62,509 bases of DNA, taken from contig NZ_BNDS01000010.1 in the NCBI RefSeq assembly GCF_014656545.1, positions 1 through 62,509 of the forward strand. The letters run 5' to 3'. Of this stretch, positions 51,946 through 61,062 are shown in pieces. The position numbers and the translations under genes were made by a program. Origin of the DNA: Neobacillus kokaensis. GTDB taxonomy: Bacteria; Bacillota; Bacilli; Bacillales; Cytobacillaceae. Within the stretch, counting starts at the first letter, position 1. Every line of letters starts with the position of its first letter. The notes under the pieces are model-generated. The model was given only the letters and a program-made list of their open reading frames with translations. It had not been told where the DNA came from and did not search any database.

Positions 51946-53316
51946 TTGGCAATAAAAAAACTGCAACGTATTTCCATTACCGATCTTGAAAAAAACTTTC
52001 AGGAGGTTGAACTCGGTTTAACCAGCAGAGAAGCGCTGGAAGAATCAAATCGCTGCCTCTATTGTTATGATGCCCCATGCATCAAGGCCTGCCCAACAGG
52101 CATTGACATTCCTGCTTTTATTAAAAAAATTGCCTCAGGAAATTTACTAGGATCTGCGAAAACCATTATGGCTGCAAACCCTGTCGGAGCAAGCTGTTCG
52201 CGGGTATGTCCCACGGAGGAGCTCTGCGAAGGAGCTTGTGTCCTTAATCATTCCACGAAACCAATCATGATTGGAAATCTACAAAGATATGCAACAGATT
52301 GGGCCATCCACACTGAAAAAACCCTCTTTGAACCTTGTGAAACAAACGGCCGGACAGTTGCAGTAATTGGCGGCGGTCCTGCTGGTCTATCTGCAGCCAG
52401 GGAACTGGCACGATTAGGCTATATTGTGACCATTTTTGAAGCTTCTGAAAAGGCCGGTGGTCTAAATACGTACGGAATTGTTTCATTCCGGCTGCCGCAA
52501 AGGATATCCTTTTGGGAAGTAAACCAGGTGGAAAAATTAAATGTCAAAATTCAAACAAACACCATCGTAGGTAGAGATATATCTGTTCAGGAATTGACGG
52601 ACAGATTCGACCGGATTGTACTGGCGTCCGGAATGGGTCATGTTCCCAATCTTGGTATTGACGGGGAGGACCTTGATGGAGTTTATGATGCCATTGAATT
52701 TGTAAAAGCAACCAAAGGTGGGAAAGTGTCGGAGGATTTTGTCGGCAAGCGGGTTGTTGTCATTGGTGCTGGTAATACAGCGATTGATGGTGCCACTTGT
52801 TCCGTCCGGCTAGGTGCCGAAAATGTAAAAATACTCTACCGCAGAACTGAAGAAGAAATGACTGCTTATGACTTTGAATATGAATTTGCTAAGCAGGATG
52901 GGGTGGAGTTTCGTTGGCTGACGGCACCGAAACGAATAATCGGGGATAAACACGGAAAAGTGACCGGGATTGAATGCATCAAGATGAAGCTTGGTGAACC
53001 GGAAGCAGATGGACGCCGTAGACCGGTAGAGGTTGCAGGTTCGGAGTATGTTATACCCGTTGAGGCAGTGGTAAAAGCAATTGGTCAAACAAGGCATATG
53101 TCGTTGATTGAACAGCTTGGCATTGAGCATGACAGGGGAGTAGTAAGGGTTAATAAGGAAACCTTGCAAACCTCGGTTCCAACCATCTTCGCTTGTGGTG
53201 ATGTGATTTTTGGCAAGGGGAAAGGCGAAGCAATGGTAGTTACCGCTGCGCAGCAAGGAAAAGAGGTAGCTTATGCAATTCATAGACAGTTTACAGCGGT
53301 TGAAACGATAAATTAA
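51946..53316 (+). CDS. preT: NAD-dependent dihydropyrimidine dehydrogenase, FAD/Fe-S subunit PreT
   Basis: A 456-residue subunit that passes electrons between NAD(P)H and PreA during reduction of uracil or thymine. The N-terminal Fe-S cysteines are in CLYCYDAPCIKACPTG and CSRVCPTEELCEGAC. The FAD-binding motif VIGGGPAGLSAARELA is near residue 140, and the nucleotide-binding VVVIGAGNTAIDGA near 265. I chose TTG at 51946, with AAAGGAGGG eight nt upstream; a TTG 24 nt earlier overlaps this site. It heads the reductive pyrimidine catabolism genes. Confidence 0.92.
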   Translation: MAIKKLQRISITDLEKNFQEVELGLTSREALEESNRCLYCYDAPCIKACPTGIDIPAFIKKIASGNLLGSAKTIMAANPVGASCSRVCPTEELCEGACVLNHSTKPIMIGNLQRYATDWAIHTEKTLFEPCETNGRTVAVIGGGPAGLSAARELARLGYIVTIFEASEKAGGLNTYGIVSFRLPQRISFWEVNQVEKLNVKIQTNTIVGRDISVQELTDRFDRIVLASGMGHVPNLGIDGEDLDGVYDAIEFVKATKGGKVSEDFVGKRVVVIGAGNTAIDGATCSVRLGAENVKILYRRTEEEMTAYDFEYEFAKQDGVEFRWLTAPKRIIGDKHGKVTGIECIKMKLGEPEADGRRRPVEVAGSEYVIPVEAVVKAIGQTRHMSLIEQLGIEHDRGVVRVNKETLQTSVPTIFACGDVIFGKGKGEAMVVTAAQQGKEVAYAIHRQFTAVETIN

Positions 53317-53460
53317 AACTAAAAGAATTAGTTTTGGCTATTTTTTTATAGTTTTGGTTAATTTTAATGATTATTTGGCTATTTTTTAAGTGGTTTTGGC
53401 TAATTAGACATTAATTGGAAAAAACGAGGCCGATTTTAAGTAATTATTTAGAAAAAGGGG
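53317..53460. repeat. Short AT-rich repeats between preT and preA
   Basis: TTTTGGCTA/TTTTGGTTA-type motifs recur at about 53333, 53353, 53376 and 53393 in the 152-bp gap. They may be a degenerate intergenic repeat; no terminator is obvious. Confidence 0.45.
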
Positions 53461-53468
53461 GAAACAAA

Positions 53469-54755
53469 ATGGCAGATTTACGTATTAATCTTGCCGGGAT
53501 CAAATCTCCTAATCCGTTTTGGCTAGCGTCCGCACCGCCGACGAACTCCGGATATCAGGTACAGCGCGCTTTTGAAGCTGGCTGGGGAGGAGCGGTGTGG
53601 AAAACACTGGGCGATCCCATCTTAAATGTCACCTCCCGATTTGCCGCTATCAGTTTTAATGGGCAGAGGGTTGCTGGATTTAATAATATCGAGCTGATTA
53701 CCGACCGGCCTCTCGATGTCAATCTGAAGGAAATCTATGAGACTAAGAAGAAGTATCCGAATCATGCTATTGTTGCATCTCTCATGGTGGAGCCAAAGCA
53801 GGAAAAATGGCATGAAATTGTTAAGCGGGTTGAAGATGTCGGAGTTGATGGGCTTGAATTAAACTTCGGCTGTCCACATGGAATGGCCGAACGGGGAATG
53901 GGATCGGCCTCCGGTCAGGTGCCGGAGCTGGTGGAGAAACAAACATATTGGGTTAAGGAAGCAGCGAAAACCCCTGTCATCGTGAAACTGACGCCAAATA
54001 TAACCGATATTACCGCAACAGCTGAAGCAGCGGCAAAAGGCGGAGCTGATGCCATCAGCATGATTAATACGATTAATAGTTTAATGGGAGTCGACCTTGA
54101 CACATGGAATACCATTCCACACGTAGCCGGGAAAGGGGCGCATGGAGGTTACTGCGGTCCGGCAGTCAAACCAATCGCTCTCAATATGGTTGCAGAATGC
54201 GCTAGACACCCGAATGTCAATATTCCCATTTCAGGAATAGGAGGGGTTTCCAATTGGCAGGATGCTGTTGAGTTTATGCTGATGGGGGCAACCGGGGTGC
54301 AGGTATGTACAGCAGCAATGCACCACGGATTCCGTATTGTGGAAGATATGATTGAAGGACTTAATAACTACCTGGACAGTAAAGGGATATCCGCAGTGAC
54401 GGACATTATTGGTAAATCTCTGCCAAAGTACTCCGATTGGGGAGATTTGGACCTTAATTATAACATTGTCGCTAGAATCAATACCGATGTGTGTATAAAC
54501 TGCAATAAATGCCATATTGCCTGTGAGGATACCTCGCATCAATGTATCGAAATGCTCACAGATATATCTGGAAAAAGCTATTTAAAGGTAAGAGAAGAGG
54601 ATTGCGTCGGCTGTAATTTATGTTCGATTGTCTGCCCGGTAGATGGTGCCATCGACATGATTGAGACACCTCGAGAACTGCCTCCGATGACTTGGAATGA
54701 ACGCCAATCCGTAATAAACGCGGCCACCCAGTGTAAAGCAGATATCACGAAGTAA
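53469..54755 (+). CDS. preA: NAD-dependent dihydropyrimidine dehydrogenase, catalytic subunit PreA
   Basis: A 428-residue FMN and Fe-S protein that reduces uracil to dihydrouracil with PreT. The FMN-binding TIM barrel covers about residues 1-310 (LASAPPTNSGYQVQRAFEAG, ELNFGCPHGM, VKLTPNITDI, PISGIGGVSNWQDA). Two C-terminal 4Fe-4S motifs follow: CINCNKCHIAC and CVGCNLCSIVCP. I chose the ATG at 53469 with AAAGGGGGAAAC upstream; the earlier in-frame start adds 18 non-family residues. It precedes dihydropyrimidinase by 23 nt. Confidence 0.94.
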   Translation: MADLRINLAGIKSPNPFWLASAPPTNSGYQVQRAFEAGWGGAVWKTLGDPILNVTSRFAAISFNGQRVAGFNNIELITDRPLDVNLKEIYETKKKYPNHAIVASLMVEPKQEKWHEIVKRVEDVGVDGLELNFGCPHGMAERGMGSASGQVPELVEKQTYWVKEAAKTPVIVKLTPNITDITATAEAAAKGGADAISMINTINSLMGVDLDTWNTIPHVAGKGAHGGYCGPAVKPIALNMVAECARHPNVNIPISGIGGVSNWQDAVEFMLMGATGVQVCTAAMHHGFRIVEDMIEGLNNYLDSKGISAVTDIIGKSLPKYSDWGDLDLNYNIVARINTDVCINCNKCHIACEDTSHQCIEMLTDISGKSYLKVREEDCVGCNLCSIVCPVDGAIDMIETPRELPPMTWNERQSVINAATQCKADITK

Positions 54756-54778
54756 TTGTTAGGGGGAGGTTTTAATCT

Positions 54779-56197
54779 ATGAAAAAAATTATTAAAAACG
54801 GAACTATTGTCACAGCATCAGACACCTATCAAGGCGAAATTTTAATAGAAAATGGGAAAATTACGCAAATTGGCGCCAATCTCAATGCAGCCGGTGCTGA
54901 AGTCATTGATGCTAAAGGATGTTTTGTTTTTCCAGGAGGAATTGATCCGCATACCCACCTTGATATGCCATTTGGCGGTACAGTTACTAAGGATGATTTT
55001 GAGTCAGGAACAATTGCCGCGGCCTTTGGCGGATCGACTACAATTATAGATTTTTGTTTAACAAATAAAGGGGAACCGCTAAAAAAGGCGATTCAAACCT
55101 GGCATGAAAAATCAAAGGAAAAGGCAGTCATCGATTACGGTTTCCACTTAATGATCTCAGAAATAAATGAGGATGTATTAAACGAGCTGCCGCAGGTGAT
55201 CGATGAGGAAGGAATCACATCATTTAAAGTGTTTATGGCCTATAAAAATGTCTTCCAAGCTGATGACGAAACATTATTCCGTACGCTTGTGACAGCGAAG
55301 GAGCATGGCGCCTTAGTCATGGTCCATGCTGAGAACGGAGATGTGATTGATTATTTAACAAAAAAAGCATTAGCAGAGGGTAACACTACGCCAATTTATC
55401 ATGCGTTAACGAGGCCGCCGGAATTAGAAGGCGAAGCAACGGGTAGAGCCGCCAATTTTGCAGGACTTGCAGGCTCACAGCTCTATGTTGTTCATGTATC
55501 CTGTGCTGAGGCGGTAAAGCAAATTGCCGAAGCTCGCAGCAAGGGATTTGATGTCTGGGGAGAGACATGTCCACAATATCTAGTTCTTGATCGAAGCTAT
55601 TTAGAAAAGCCGAATTTCGAAGGGGCCAAATATGTATGGTCACCCCCTCTTCGCGAAAAATGGAATCAGGATGTCCTATGGAATGCGTTGAAAAGCGGCC
55701 AGCTGCAAACGCTTGGTTCCGATCAATGCTCCTTTGATTTTAATGGACAGAAGGACCTTGGTAGGGATGATTTCACAAAAATCCCGAATGGCGGTCCGAT
55801 AATCGAGGACCGGTTGTCAATCTTGTTTTCTGAGGGGGTGAAGAAGGGGCGCATCAGCTTAAATCAATTTGTTGATATTACCTCTACTCGAATTGCCAAG
55901 TTATTTGGTTTGTTCCCGAAAAAAGGATCCATTGCTGTCGGAGCTGATGCGGACATAGTCATTTTTAACCCTAACGAGGAGCGAGTAATTTCTGCTGAAA
56001 CACATCATATGGCAGTTGATTACAATGCCTTTGAAGGGATGAAAGTTACAGGAGAGCCCGTAAGTGTTTTGGTCCGCGGCGAATATGTGGTCCGTGATAA
56101 ACAATTTGTCGGCAAACCTGGTTCAGGCCAATATTTGAAGAGGGCAAAATATAATTTGACAACACAGGAACCAGAAAATAAAACATTATCAATCTAG
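54779..56197 (+). CDS. hydA: Dihydropyrimidinase (D-hydantoinase)
   Basis: A 472-residue cyclic amidohydrolase that opens dihydrouracil to N-carbamoyl-beta-alanine, the second step of the reductive pathway; many members also hydrolyse hydantoins. The metal-site motif DPHTHLDMPFG, the carboxylated lysine region SFKVFMAYKN, VHAENGDVI, and VHVSCAEAV are all visible. Length fits the family. ATG with AGGGGGAGG upstream. A strong hairpin follows before the permease gene. Confidence 0.94.
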   Translation: MKKIIKNGTIVTASDTYQGEILIENGKITQIGANLNAAGAEVIDAKGCFVFPGGIDPHTHLDMPFGGTVTKDDFESGTIAAAFGGSTTIIDFCLTNKGEPLKKAIQTWHEKSKEKAVIDYGFHLMISEINEDVLNELPQVIDEEGITSFKVFMAYKNVFQADDETLFRTLVTAKEHGALVMVHAENGDVIDYLTKKALAEGNTTPIYHALTRPPELEGEATGRAANFAGLAGSQLYVVHVSCAEAVKQIAEARSKGFDVWGETCPQYLVLDRSYLEKPNFEGAKYVWSPPLREKWNQDVLWNALKSGQLQTLGSDQCSFDFNGQKDLGRDDFTKIPNGGPIIEDRLSILFSEGVKKGRISLNQFVDITSTRIAKLFGLFPKKGSIAVGADADIVIFNPNEERVISAETHHMAVDYNAFEGMKVTGEPVSVLVRGEYVVRDKQFVGKPGSGQYLKRAKYNLTTQEPENKTLSI

Positions 56198-56241
56198 TTT
56201 ATTAGCAAGCGATGACTGCTCTTCATTATTGAACACCTCCG

Positions 56242-56278
56242 GCAATTGCTTTGTTCGGAAAGCAATTGCTTCTTTTTA
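56242..56278 (+). terminator. Terminator between dihydropyrimidinase and permease genes
   Basis: GCAATTGCTTT (56242-56252) and AAAGCAATTGC (56259-56269) form a perfect 11-bp stem, followed by TTCTTTTTAAA. It may only partly stop transcription into the permease. Confidence 0.8.
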
Positions 56279-56355
56279 AAAAGAAAATGAGCGTCGGTTG
56301 TTTAGAGTTTTTTGGAAAAAAATTCTCGAATATTAAACCGAAATGGAGTGTTCAA

Positions 56356-57831
56356 ATGAAAAAAAGCCATTTAAAATCACCAGAATTACTTCCTATTGCC
56401 CATAAGGACAGGAAAATTACGAAACTAGGATTTTCGTTCATGTGGGTGGGGATGTGCGTTCTTCTTGCCACCTTTGCAATTGGCGGTTCAGGTGTCATGA
56501 CACTATCGCTTCCATGGGTGATTCTTGCCACAGTGATTGGAAGCCTTGCGATTGGCTTCTTCATATCATTAATTGCCGACATTGGGATTGAACATGGACT
56601 TTCATTTCCTGTATATATGCGGGCTCCGTTTGGTACGATTGGGACACATATACCTTCGATTACTCGTGGTGTTGCAGCTTCGATGTGGTTTGGTATTAAC
56701 ACCTATTTTGGTGCAACTGCCATGAATGGTATTTTAAATATTTTATTTGGCTTTGACAATTGGTTTATCTGCTACTTCTTATTTGCGATTGTGCAATTGG
56801 TCAATACCGCATTAGGCATTAAATCGGTAGAACGGTTCGCCGATATGGCAGCGCCTGTCATTATAATTATCTCGTTATGGATGTATTCATCTTTATCAGA
56901 TAAAGCTGCGGCTGCCGGAAGAAGTGTTTGGAGCTGGGTGGAATCGCCTGTTACCGGAGGAGCCGCAGTTACCGCGTTTCTCGTTGTTATTTTTAGCAAT
57001 ATGGGCTTTTGGGCTACCTTAAGTGCTGATATTCCATCCATTTCACGTTTTATCAAAGCACCGGCAAATGAGAAAAATTGGTTTAAGAGAAACAAGGCCT
57101 CGTTAATCGGAAACCTAGTCGCAATGCCATTAACGCAGACATTTATGATTATTATCGGGGCGGTTGCTTATATCGCTGTATTAAATTATGACCCTGTTAT
57201 TGCGTTACAAGAATCAGCAGGCGGATTTATTCTAGCTATCCTGCTTTTGATGATTGTTCTTGCCCAATGGTCCACAAATACAGCAGCAAATGTCGTTCCC
57301 GCAGCAACGATTTTCATCAATGTAGGGGGGCCAAGGTTCCCGTTTTGGGCCGGCGTTATTACCGCTGGGATTGTCGGGACCGTTGTTCAGCCTTGGAAGC
57401 TGTTTGGCGTTATTATTCCTATCCTCCTTTTTGTCGGAGGGATTCTTTCAGCCATTGTCGGCATCCTGTTCGCTGATTACTATTTGCTGCGCAAAAGACG
57501 GGTGAATGTTCCGGAATTATATGAGGACCACGGGCAGTTTAAATATGTCGGAGGTGTAAACGCAGCCGGATTTATCGCTTGGATTATTGGTGCCGCAGTA
57601 TCGTATTTTGTTCTGGAATATGGTTTTGTGGCTGGTTTCATAATGGGAGCCGCAGTCTATTTTGTCCTTGCAAAATATTGGTGGTTTAAACGATTTCCAC
57701 AGGCAGAAATTGAGGATCCAAGCGACGATAAATATTTAGGCATTTCCGTTGGCCGTGACTGGATCATTGATGGAGAAACAGCCTATCAGCCTGCTGTAAA
57801 AGAAGTACCGAATAATCTTGATCTTTCTTAA
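56356..57831 (+). CDS. NCS1-family nucleobase/hydantoin/allantoin permease
   Basis: A 491-residue NCS1 transporter with about 12 membrane segments, likely to import uracil, dihydrouracil, hydantoin or allantoin. Family features include FSFMWVGMCVLLATFAIGGS in TM1, the SFPVYMRAPFGTIG region, and WATLSADIPSISRFIK. I chose the ATG at 56356 (TGGAG upstream) over a start 105 nt earlier that lies across the terminator hairpin region. Its position between dihydropyrimidinase and a beta-alanine-type aminotransferase favours a pyrimidine substrate. Confidence 0.88.
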   Translation: MKKSHLKSPELLPIAHKDRKITKLGFSFMWVGMCVLLATFAIGGSGVMTLSLPWVILATVIGSLAIGFFISLIADIGIEHGLSFPVYMRAPFGTIGTHIPSITRGVAASMWFGINTYFGATAMNGILNILFGFDNWFICYFLFAIVQLVNTALGIKSVERFADMAAPVIIIISLWMYSSLSDKAAAAGRSVWSWVESPVTGGAAVTAFLVVIFSNMGFWATLSADIPSISRFIKAPANEKNWFKRNKASLIGNLVAMPLTQTFMIIIGAVAYIAVLNYDPVIALQESAGGFILAILLLMIVLAQWSTNTAANVVPAATIFINVGGPRFPFWAGVITAGIVGTVVQPWKLFGVIIPILLFVGGILSAIVGILFADYYLLRKRRVNVPELYEDHGQFKYVGGVNAAGFIAWIIGAAVSYFVLEYGFVAGFIMGAAVYFVLAKYWWFKRFPQAEIEDPSDDKYLGISVGRDWIIDGETAYQPAVKEVPNNLDLS

Positions 57832-57845
57832 AAGGAGATGGACTA

Positions 57846-58064
57846 ATGTCGGAATATCAACAATTTCTTTCAGAACGAGATAAAATTGACTTTTATATTC
57901 AAAAGGGTTATCGAATCCATCAGGTGAAGGAACATTTAAATGGTGCGACAGTGGAGTTTATCCATCCAAAGGGGAATGTATCAGAAACGTTACTGATTGG
58001 AAACGCAAATGCCCGGAAGTATTTTTCCAGCCTATTAATGAAACAAAAGCAGGCAGGGAAATAA
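57846..58064 (+). CDS. Hypothetical 72-residue protein of the pyrimidine operon
   Basis: I do not recognise this protein. It is small, soluble and charged, with a helical N-terminus (EYQQFLSERDKIDFYIQKGY), a short beta-like centre (GATVEFIHPKG), and a basic end (MKQKQAGK). It lies 14 nt after the permease and 52 nt before the aminotransferase, with AAAGGAG upstream, so it is very likely translated as part of the operon. It could be an accessory or regulatory protein; no evidence tells which. Confidence 0.75.
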   Translation: MSEYQQFLSERDKIDFYIQKGYRIHQVKEHLNGATVEFIHPKGNVSETLLIGNANARKYFSSLLMKQKQAGK

Positions 58065-58116
58065 ATAGAAAGCATAAACATTCATGACGTATTCTTTGAA
58101 TTGGAGGGAAAAGCTA

Positions 58117-59472
58117 GTGGTTCAAACGAATCGTTCACAAGACGCTCTCTATGAGAAAGATAATCAATATGTATGGCATGGAATGAGACCGCATAGTCCA
58201 AATGCTTCTATTGTTGCCGAGAAGGCAGAGGGTTCGTGGGTTACAGATGTCGACGGGAAACGTTATTTGGATGCTATGGCAGGGCTTTGGTGTGTAAATA
58301 TTGGGTACGGCAGGACAGAACTCGCTGATGCTGCCTATGAGCAATTAAAACAAATGGCTTATTTCCCTTTATCAAACAGTCATGTCCCGGCCATTAAACT
58401 TGCGGAAAAATTAAATGATATGCTTGGCGGGGAATATGTCATTTTCTTCTCGAACAGTGGCTCGGAAGCAAATGAAACAGCCTTTAAAATTGCCCGCCAG
58501 TATCATCAGCAAAGGGGCGAGCCTAACCGCTACAAAATTGTTGCCCGCTACCGCGGATACCACGGAAATTCCATGGGAGCTTTAGCTGCGACAGGGCAGG
58601 CCCAAAGAAAATATCGATATGAGCCGCTTGCACCCGGGTTCATTCATGTTTCTCCGCCTGATTCCTATCGGGATGATACGGATGTCACGGATGCGAAGGA
58701 GCTGTCTTCCGTAAAAGAGCTAGATCGAACGATGACATGGGAATTAAGTGAAACGATTGCAGCCATGATTATGGAGCCGATTATTACCGGAGGCGGTGTC
58801 ATTGTACCCCCGGATGGTTATATGAAGGCGGCGAAGGAAGTATGTGAAAAGCATGGAGCACTCCTGATTGTTGATGAAGTCATATGCGGCTTTGGCCGGA
58901 CTGGTAAACCATTTGGATTTATGAATTATGGGGTTAAACCAGATATTATTACAATGGCAAAAGGAATAACTAGTGCCTATCTTCCATTATCCGCTACCGC
59001 AGTCCGTAAAGAGATTTATGAAGCATTTAAAGGCTCGGAGGAATATGATTATTTCCGTCATGTGAATACGTTTGGCGGAAATCCAGCAGCCTGCGCCCTT
59101 GCGCTGAAAAATATTGAGCTGATGGAAAAAGAAAATTTATTTGAGCGCTCCAGGGATCTTGGTGAAAAGCTTAGAATCGACTTAACCAGTTTGCTCCAAG
59201 ACCATCCGTATGTTGGCAATGTCCGCGGCAAAGGTTTGCTTGTCGGCATTGAATTAGTCCATGATAAAGCTTCAAAGGAACCACTAGATACAGAACTCGT
59301 TAACAAGGTAATTTCCAGCTGTAAAGCAAAAGGCGTGATTATCGGTAAAAACGGCGCAACCGTTGCTGGTTATAACAATATCCTTACCTTAGCCCCGCCA
59401 TTAAGTATTGATCAAAAGGATTTGAACTTTTTAGTGAAAACATTGACAGAGGCACTTGATCAAATAAAGTAA
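58117..59472 (+). CDS. Class III aminotransferase (beta-alanine/omega-amino acid type)
   Basis: A 451-residue class III PLP aminotransferase. FSNSGSEANETAFKIARQYH near residue 110 binds the cofactor phosphate, VDEVICGFGRTGKPFG carries the PLP aspartate, and the catalytic lysine is in TMAKGITSAYLPLS. In this context it probably converts beta-alanine, the end product of uracil breakdown, to malonate semialdehyde with pyruvate as acceptor. I chose GTG at 58117 because GGAGGG precedes it at good distance. It is the last gene of the catabolic region. Confidence 0.9.
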   Translation: MVQTNRSQDALYEKDNQYVWHGMRPHSPNASIVAEKAEGSWVTDVDGKRYLDAMAGLWCVNIGYGRTELADAAYEQLKQMAYFPLSNSHVPAIKLAEKLNDMLGGEYVIFFSNSGSEANETAFKIARQYHQQRGEPNRYKIVARYRGYHGNSMGALAATGQAQRKYRYEPLAPGFIHVSPPDSYRDDTDVTDAKELSSVKELDRTMTWELSETIAAMIMEPIITGGGVIVPPDGYMKAAKEVCEKHGALLIVDEVICGFGRTGKPFGFMNYGVKPDIITMAKGITSAYLPLSATAVRKEIYEAFKGSEEYDYFRHVNTFGGNPAACALALKNIELMEKENLFERSRDLGEKLRIDLTSLLQDHPYVGNVRGKGLLVGIELVHDKASKEPLDTELVNKVISSCKAKGVIIGKNGATVAGYNNILTLAPPLSIDQKDLNFLVKTLTEALDQIK

Positions 59473-59628
59473 CAATTGGAAAAATCGAGTACTTATTCGG
59501 TTCCTCGATTCTTCCGATTTCCGCGGATTCTTGCTCAATTTTGCCAATATGAGGCTGAATTCCGTGGAATTATCCATTATTTCCGCTACACTCTACGTTC
59601 CTCCTTTTTTAATTTTCGAATAATTGTA
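59473..59628. other. Intergenic sequence before the proBA promoter
   Basis: The stretch contains loosely repeated TTTCCGC/ATTCCG motifs (about 59517-59525, 59560-59566 and 59579-59586) and pyrimidine-rich sequence. I see no gene and no clear terminator for the upstream aminotransferase. Confidence 0.45.
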
Positions 59629-59657
59629 TTGACAACATCGCCAATTCTAAGGATAAT
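59629..59657 (+). promoter_or_regulatory. Sigma-A promoter of proBA
   Basis: TTGACA (59629-59634) and GATAAT (59652-59657) are separated by exactly 17 bp. The T-box leader starts just downstream. Confidence 0.8.
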
Positions 59658-59664
59658 CAAAGGT

Positions 59665-59915
59665 AATAAAAAATTGGAATGGTATGGGACTAGTAAATTT
59701 GTGGAACGTTTTAGAGAGTGAAACCCAGCGGCTGAAAGGTTTCTCACGGAAAGCTGATTGAACCTGCCCTTATGAAACCTGCTTATGCAAACATAAGCCG
59801 GCATGATACCCACGTTACGGGTTCGAGAGGATGTCCATCAACAGGGCATCAACAAAGGTGGTACCGCGGAAACGATTCTTCCGTCCTTTATATAAGGACA
59901 GAGGAGTCGTTTTTT
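59665..59915 (+). promoter_or_regulatory. T-box riboswitch, probably tRNA-Pro
   Basis: The T-box sequence AAGGTGGTACCGCGG is at 59855-59869, with UGGU to pair with an uncharged tRNA end bearing discriminator A. Stem I lies upstream (about 59690-59800). The candidate specifier is CCT (Pro) in GAACCTGCC at 59763-59765; a second AACCTGC lies at 59775-59781. A terminator (59871-59915) completes the switch. Uncharged tRNA-Pro should allow expression of proBA. Specifier placement is a reading by eye. Confidence 0.88.
59871..59915 (+). terminator. T-box terminator
   Basis: AACGATTCTT pairs with AGGAGTCGTT, and GTCCTT pairs with AAGGAC inside, followed by TTTTTTTATTT. It is mutually exclusive with the T-box antiterminator. 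Confidence 0.88.
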
Positions 59916-59945
59916 TATTTATCAAAAGAAGAGGTTTGATGATGT

Positions 59946-61058
59946 ATGAAGAAACAACTGGTGGTTGTGAAAATTGGCAGCAGTTCGCTGACAAATGCCT
60001 GCGGAACAATTTGTGAAGAGAAAATCCAGGAACACGTAGACGCACTTTCCTATTTAAAACAGCAGGGTCATGATGTGATCTTAATTTCATCGGGGGCTGT
60101 GGCCGCAGGGTTTCATGCTCTAGGATATCCGAACCGCCCGAAAACAACTGCCGGCAAGCAAGCAGCAGCTGCTGTTGGGCAGGGACTTTTGATGCAGCAT
60201 TATAATCAGCTATTTCAACAATTTGATATCGTCCCAGCACAAATATTATTAACCCGGGAGGATTTTTACAGTCAAACGAGATTTCAAAACCTTTATTCCG
60301 CAATGTCGGAATTGCTGCACCGGGGAATGCTGCCGATCATTAATGAAAATGATTCAGTTTCCATTGAAGAGTTAACGTTCGGTGATAATGACATGCTGTC
60401 AGCTCTTGTAAGCGGCTTTTTACATGCTAATGCACTGATTATTTTAACAGATGTAAATGGACTTTACGACGGAAATCCAAAAGTATCAAAAGAGGCGAAG
60501 AAATATCATTTTATTGCCGAAGTGACTGACAAGCTTCTTGGCATTGCCGGTGATACGGGATCTTCTGTCGGTACGGGCGGGATGAAGTCGAAGCTTTTAG
60601 CAGCGAAAAAGGCTTTATCGCTTGGAGTAAGTGTGTTTGTTGGTTCAGGTTCAGGAAAGGAAAAACTGGTTGATATTTTGGCAGGAAAAGGGGATGGAAC
60701 CTATATTGGCGGACCGTTCCATACTCAAATGCAAATGCGTAAGCAGTGGATTGCCTATCATTCTCAAGTCGGTGGGGTCATTGAGATTGATGAGGGTGCC
60801 GAGCAGGCAATTGTTCAGAAGGGGAAAAGCCTGCTGCCGGTTGGTGTGACGAATGTGATTGGAGAGTTTAATGCTTTGGATGTGGTTGAGGTTCGTAACC
60901 AAAAGGGAAAAATCATTGGCAAAGGGCAGATTTATTTTTCCGCAAAAGATTTAGTTAAAGTGAAGGGGCTGCCAAGCGCCAAAACGAAAGATTTTTCGAT
61001 TAATAAAAAAGCAGAAGTCATCCATCGCGATAATTGGGTGAGTTTACGAGAGGGGTAA
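59946..61058 (+). CDS. proB: Glutamate 5-kinase
   Basis: A 370-residue enzyme that phosphorylates glutamate, the first step of proline synthesis. The amino-acid-kinase domain (1-260) has [11 protein letters not shown] at the nucleotide site, [20 protein letters not shown] and [15 protein letters not shown]-terminal PUA domain (about 275-365) is present. ATG 59946 lies 31 nt after the T-box terminator, though the ribosome site (GAAGAGGTTTGATG) is only moderate. It is followed by proA after 4 nt. Confidence 0.95.
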   Translation: MKKQLVVVKIGSSSLTNACGTICEEKIQEHVDALSYLKQQGHDVILISSGAVAAGFHALGYPNRPKTTAGKQAAAAVGQGLLMQHYNQLFQQFDIVPAQILLTREDFYSQTRFQNLYSAMSELLHRGMLPIINENDSVSIEELTFGDNDMLSALVSGFLHANALIILTDVNGLYDGNPKVSKEAKKYHFIAEVTDKLLGIAGDTGSSVGTGGMKSKLLAAKKALSLGVSVFVGSGSGKEKLVDILAGKGDGTYIGGPFHTQMQMRKQWIAYHSQVGGVIEIDEGAEQAIVQKGKSLLPVGVTNVIGEFNALDVVEVRNQKGKIIGKGQIYFSAKDLVKVKGLPSAKTKDFSINKKAEVIHRDNWVSLREG

Positions 61059-61062
61059 AAGT

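Noticed and set aside
59476..59721. 81-codon frame before proBA
   Set aside because: Overlaps the promoter and the beginning of the T-box leader; no ribosome site.
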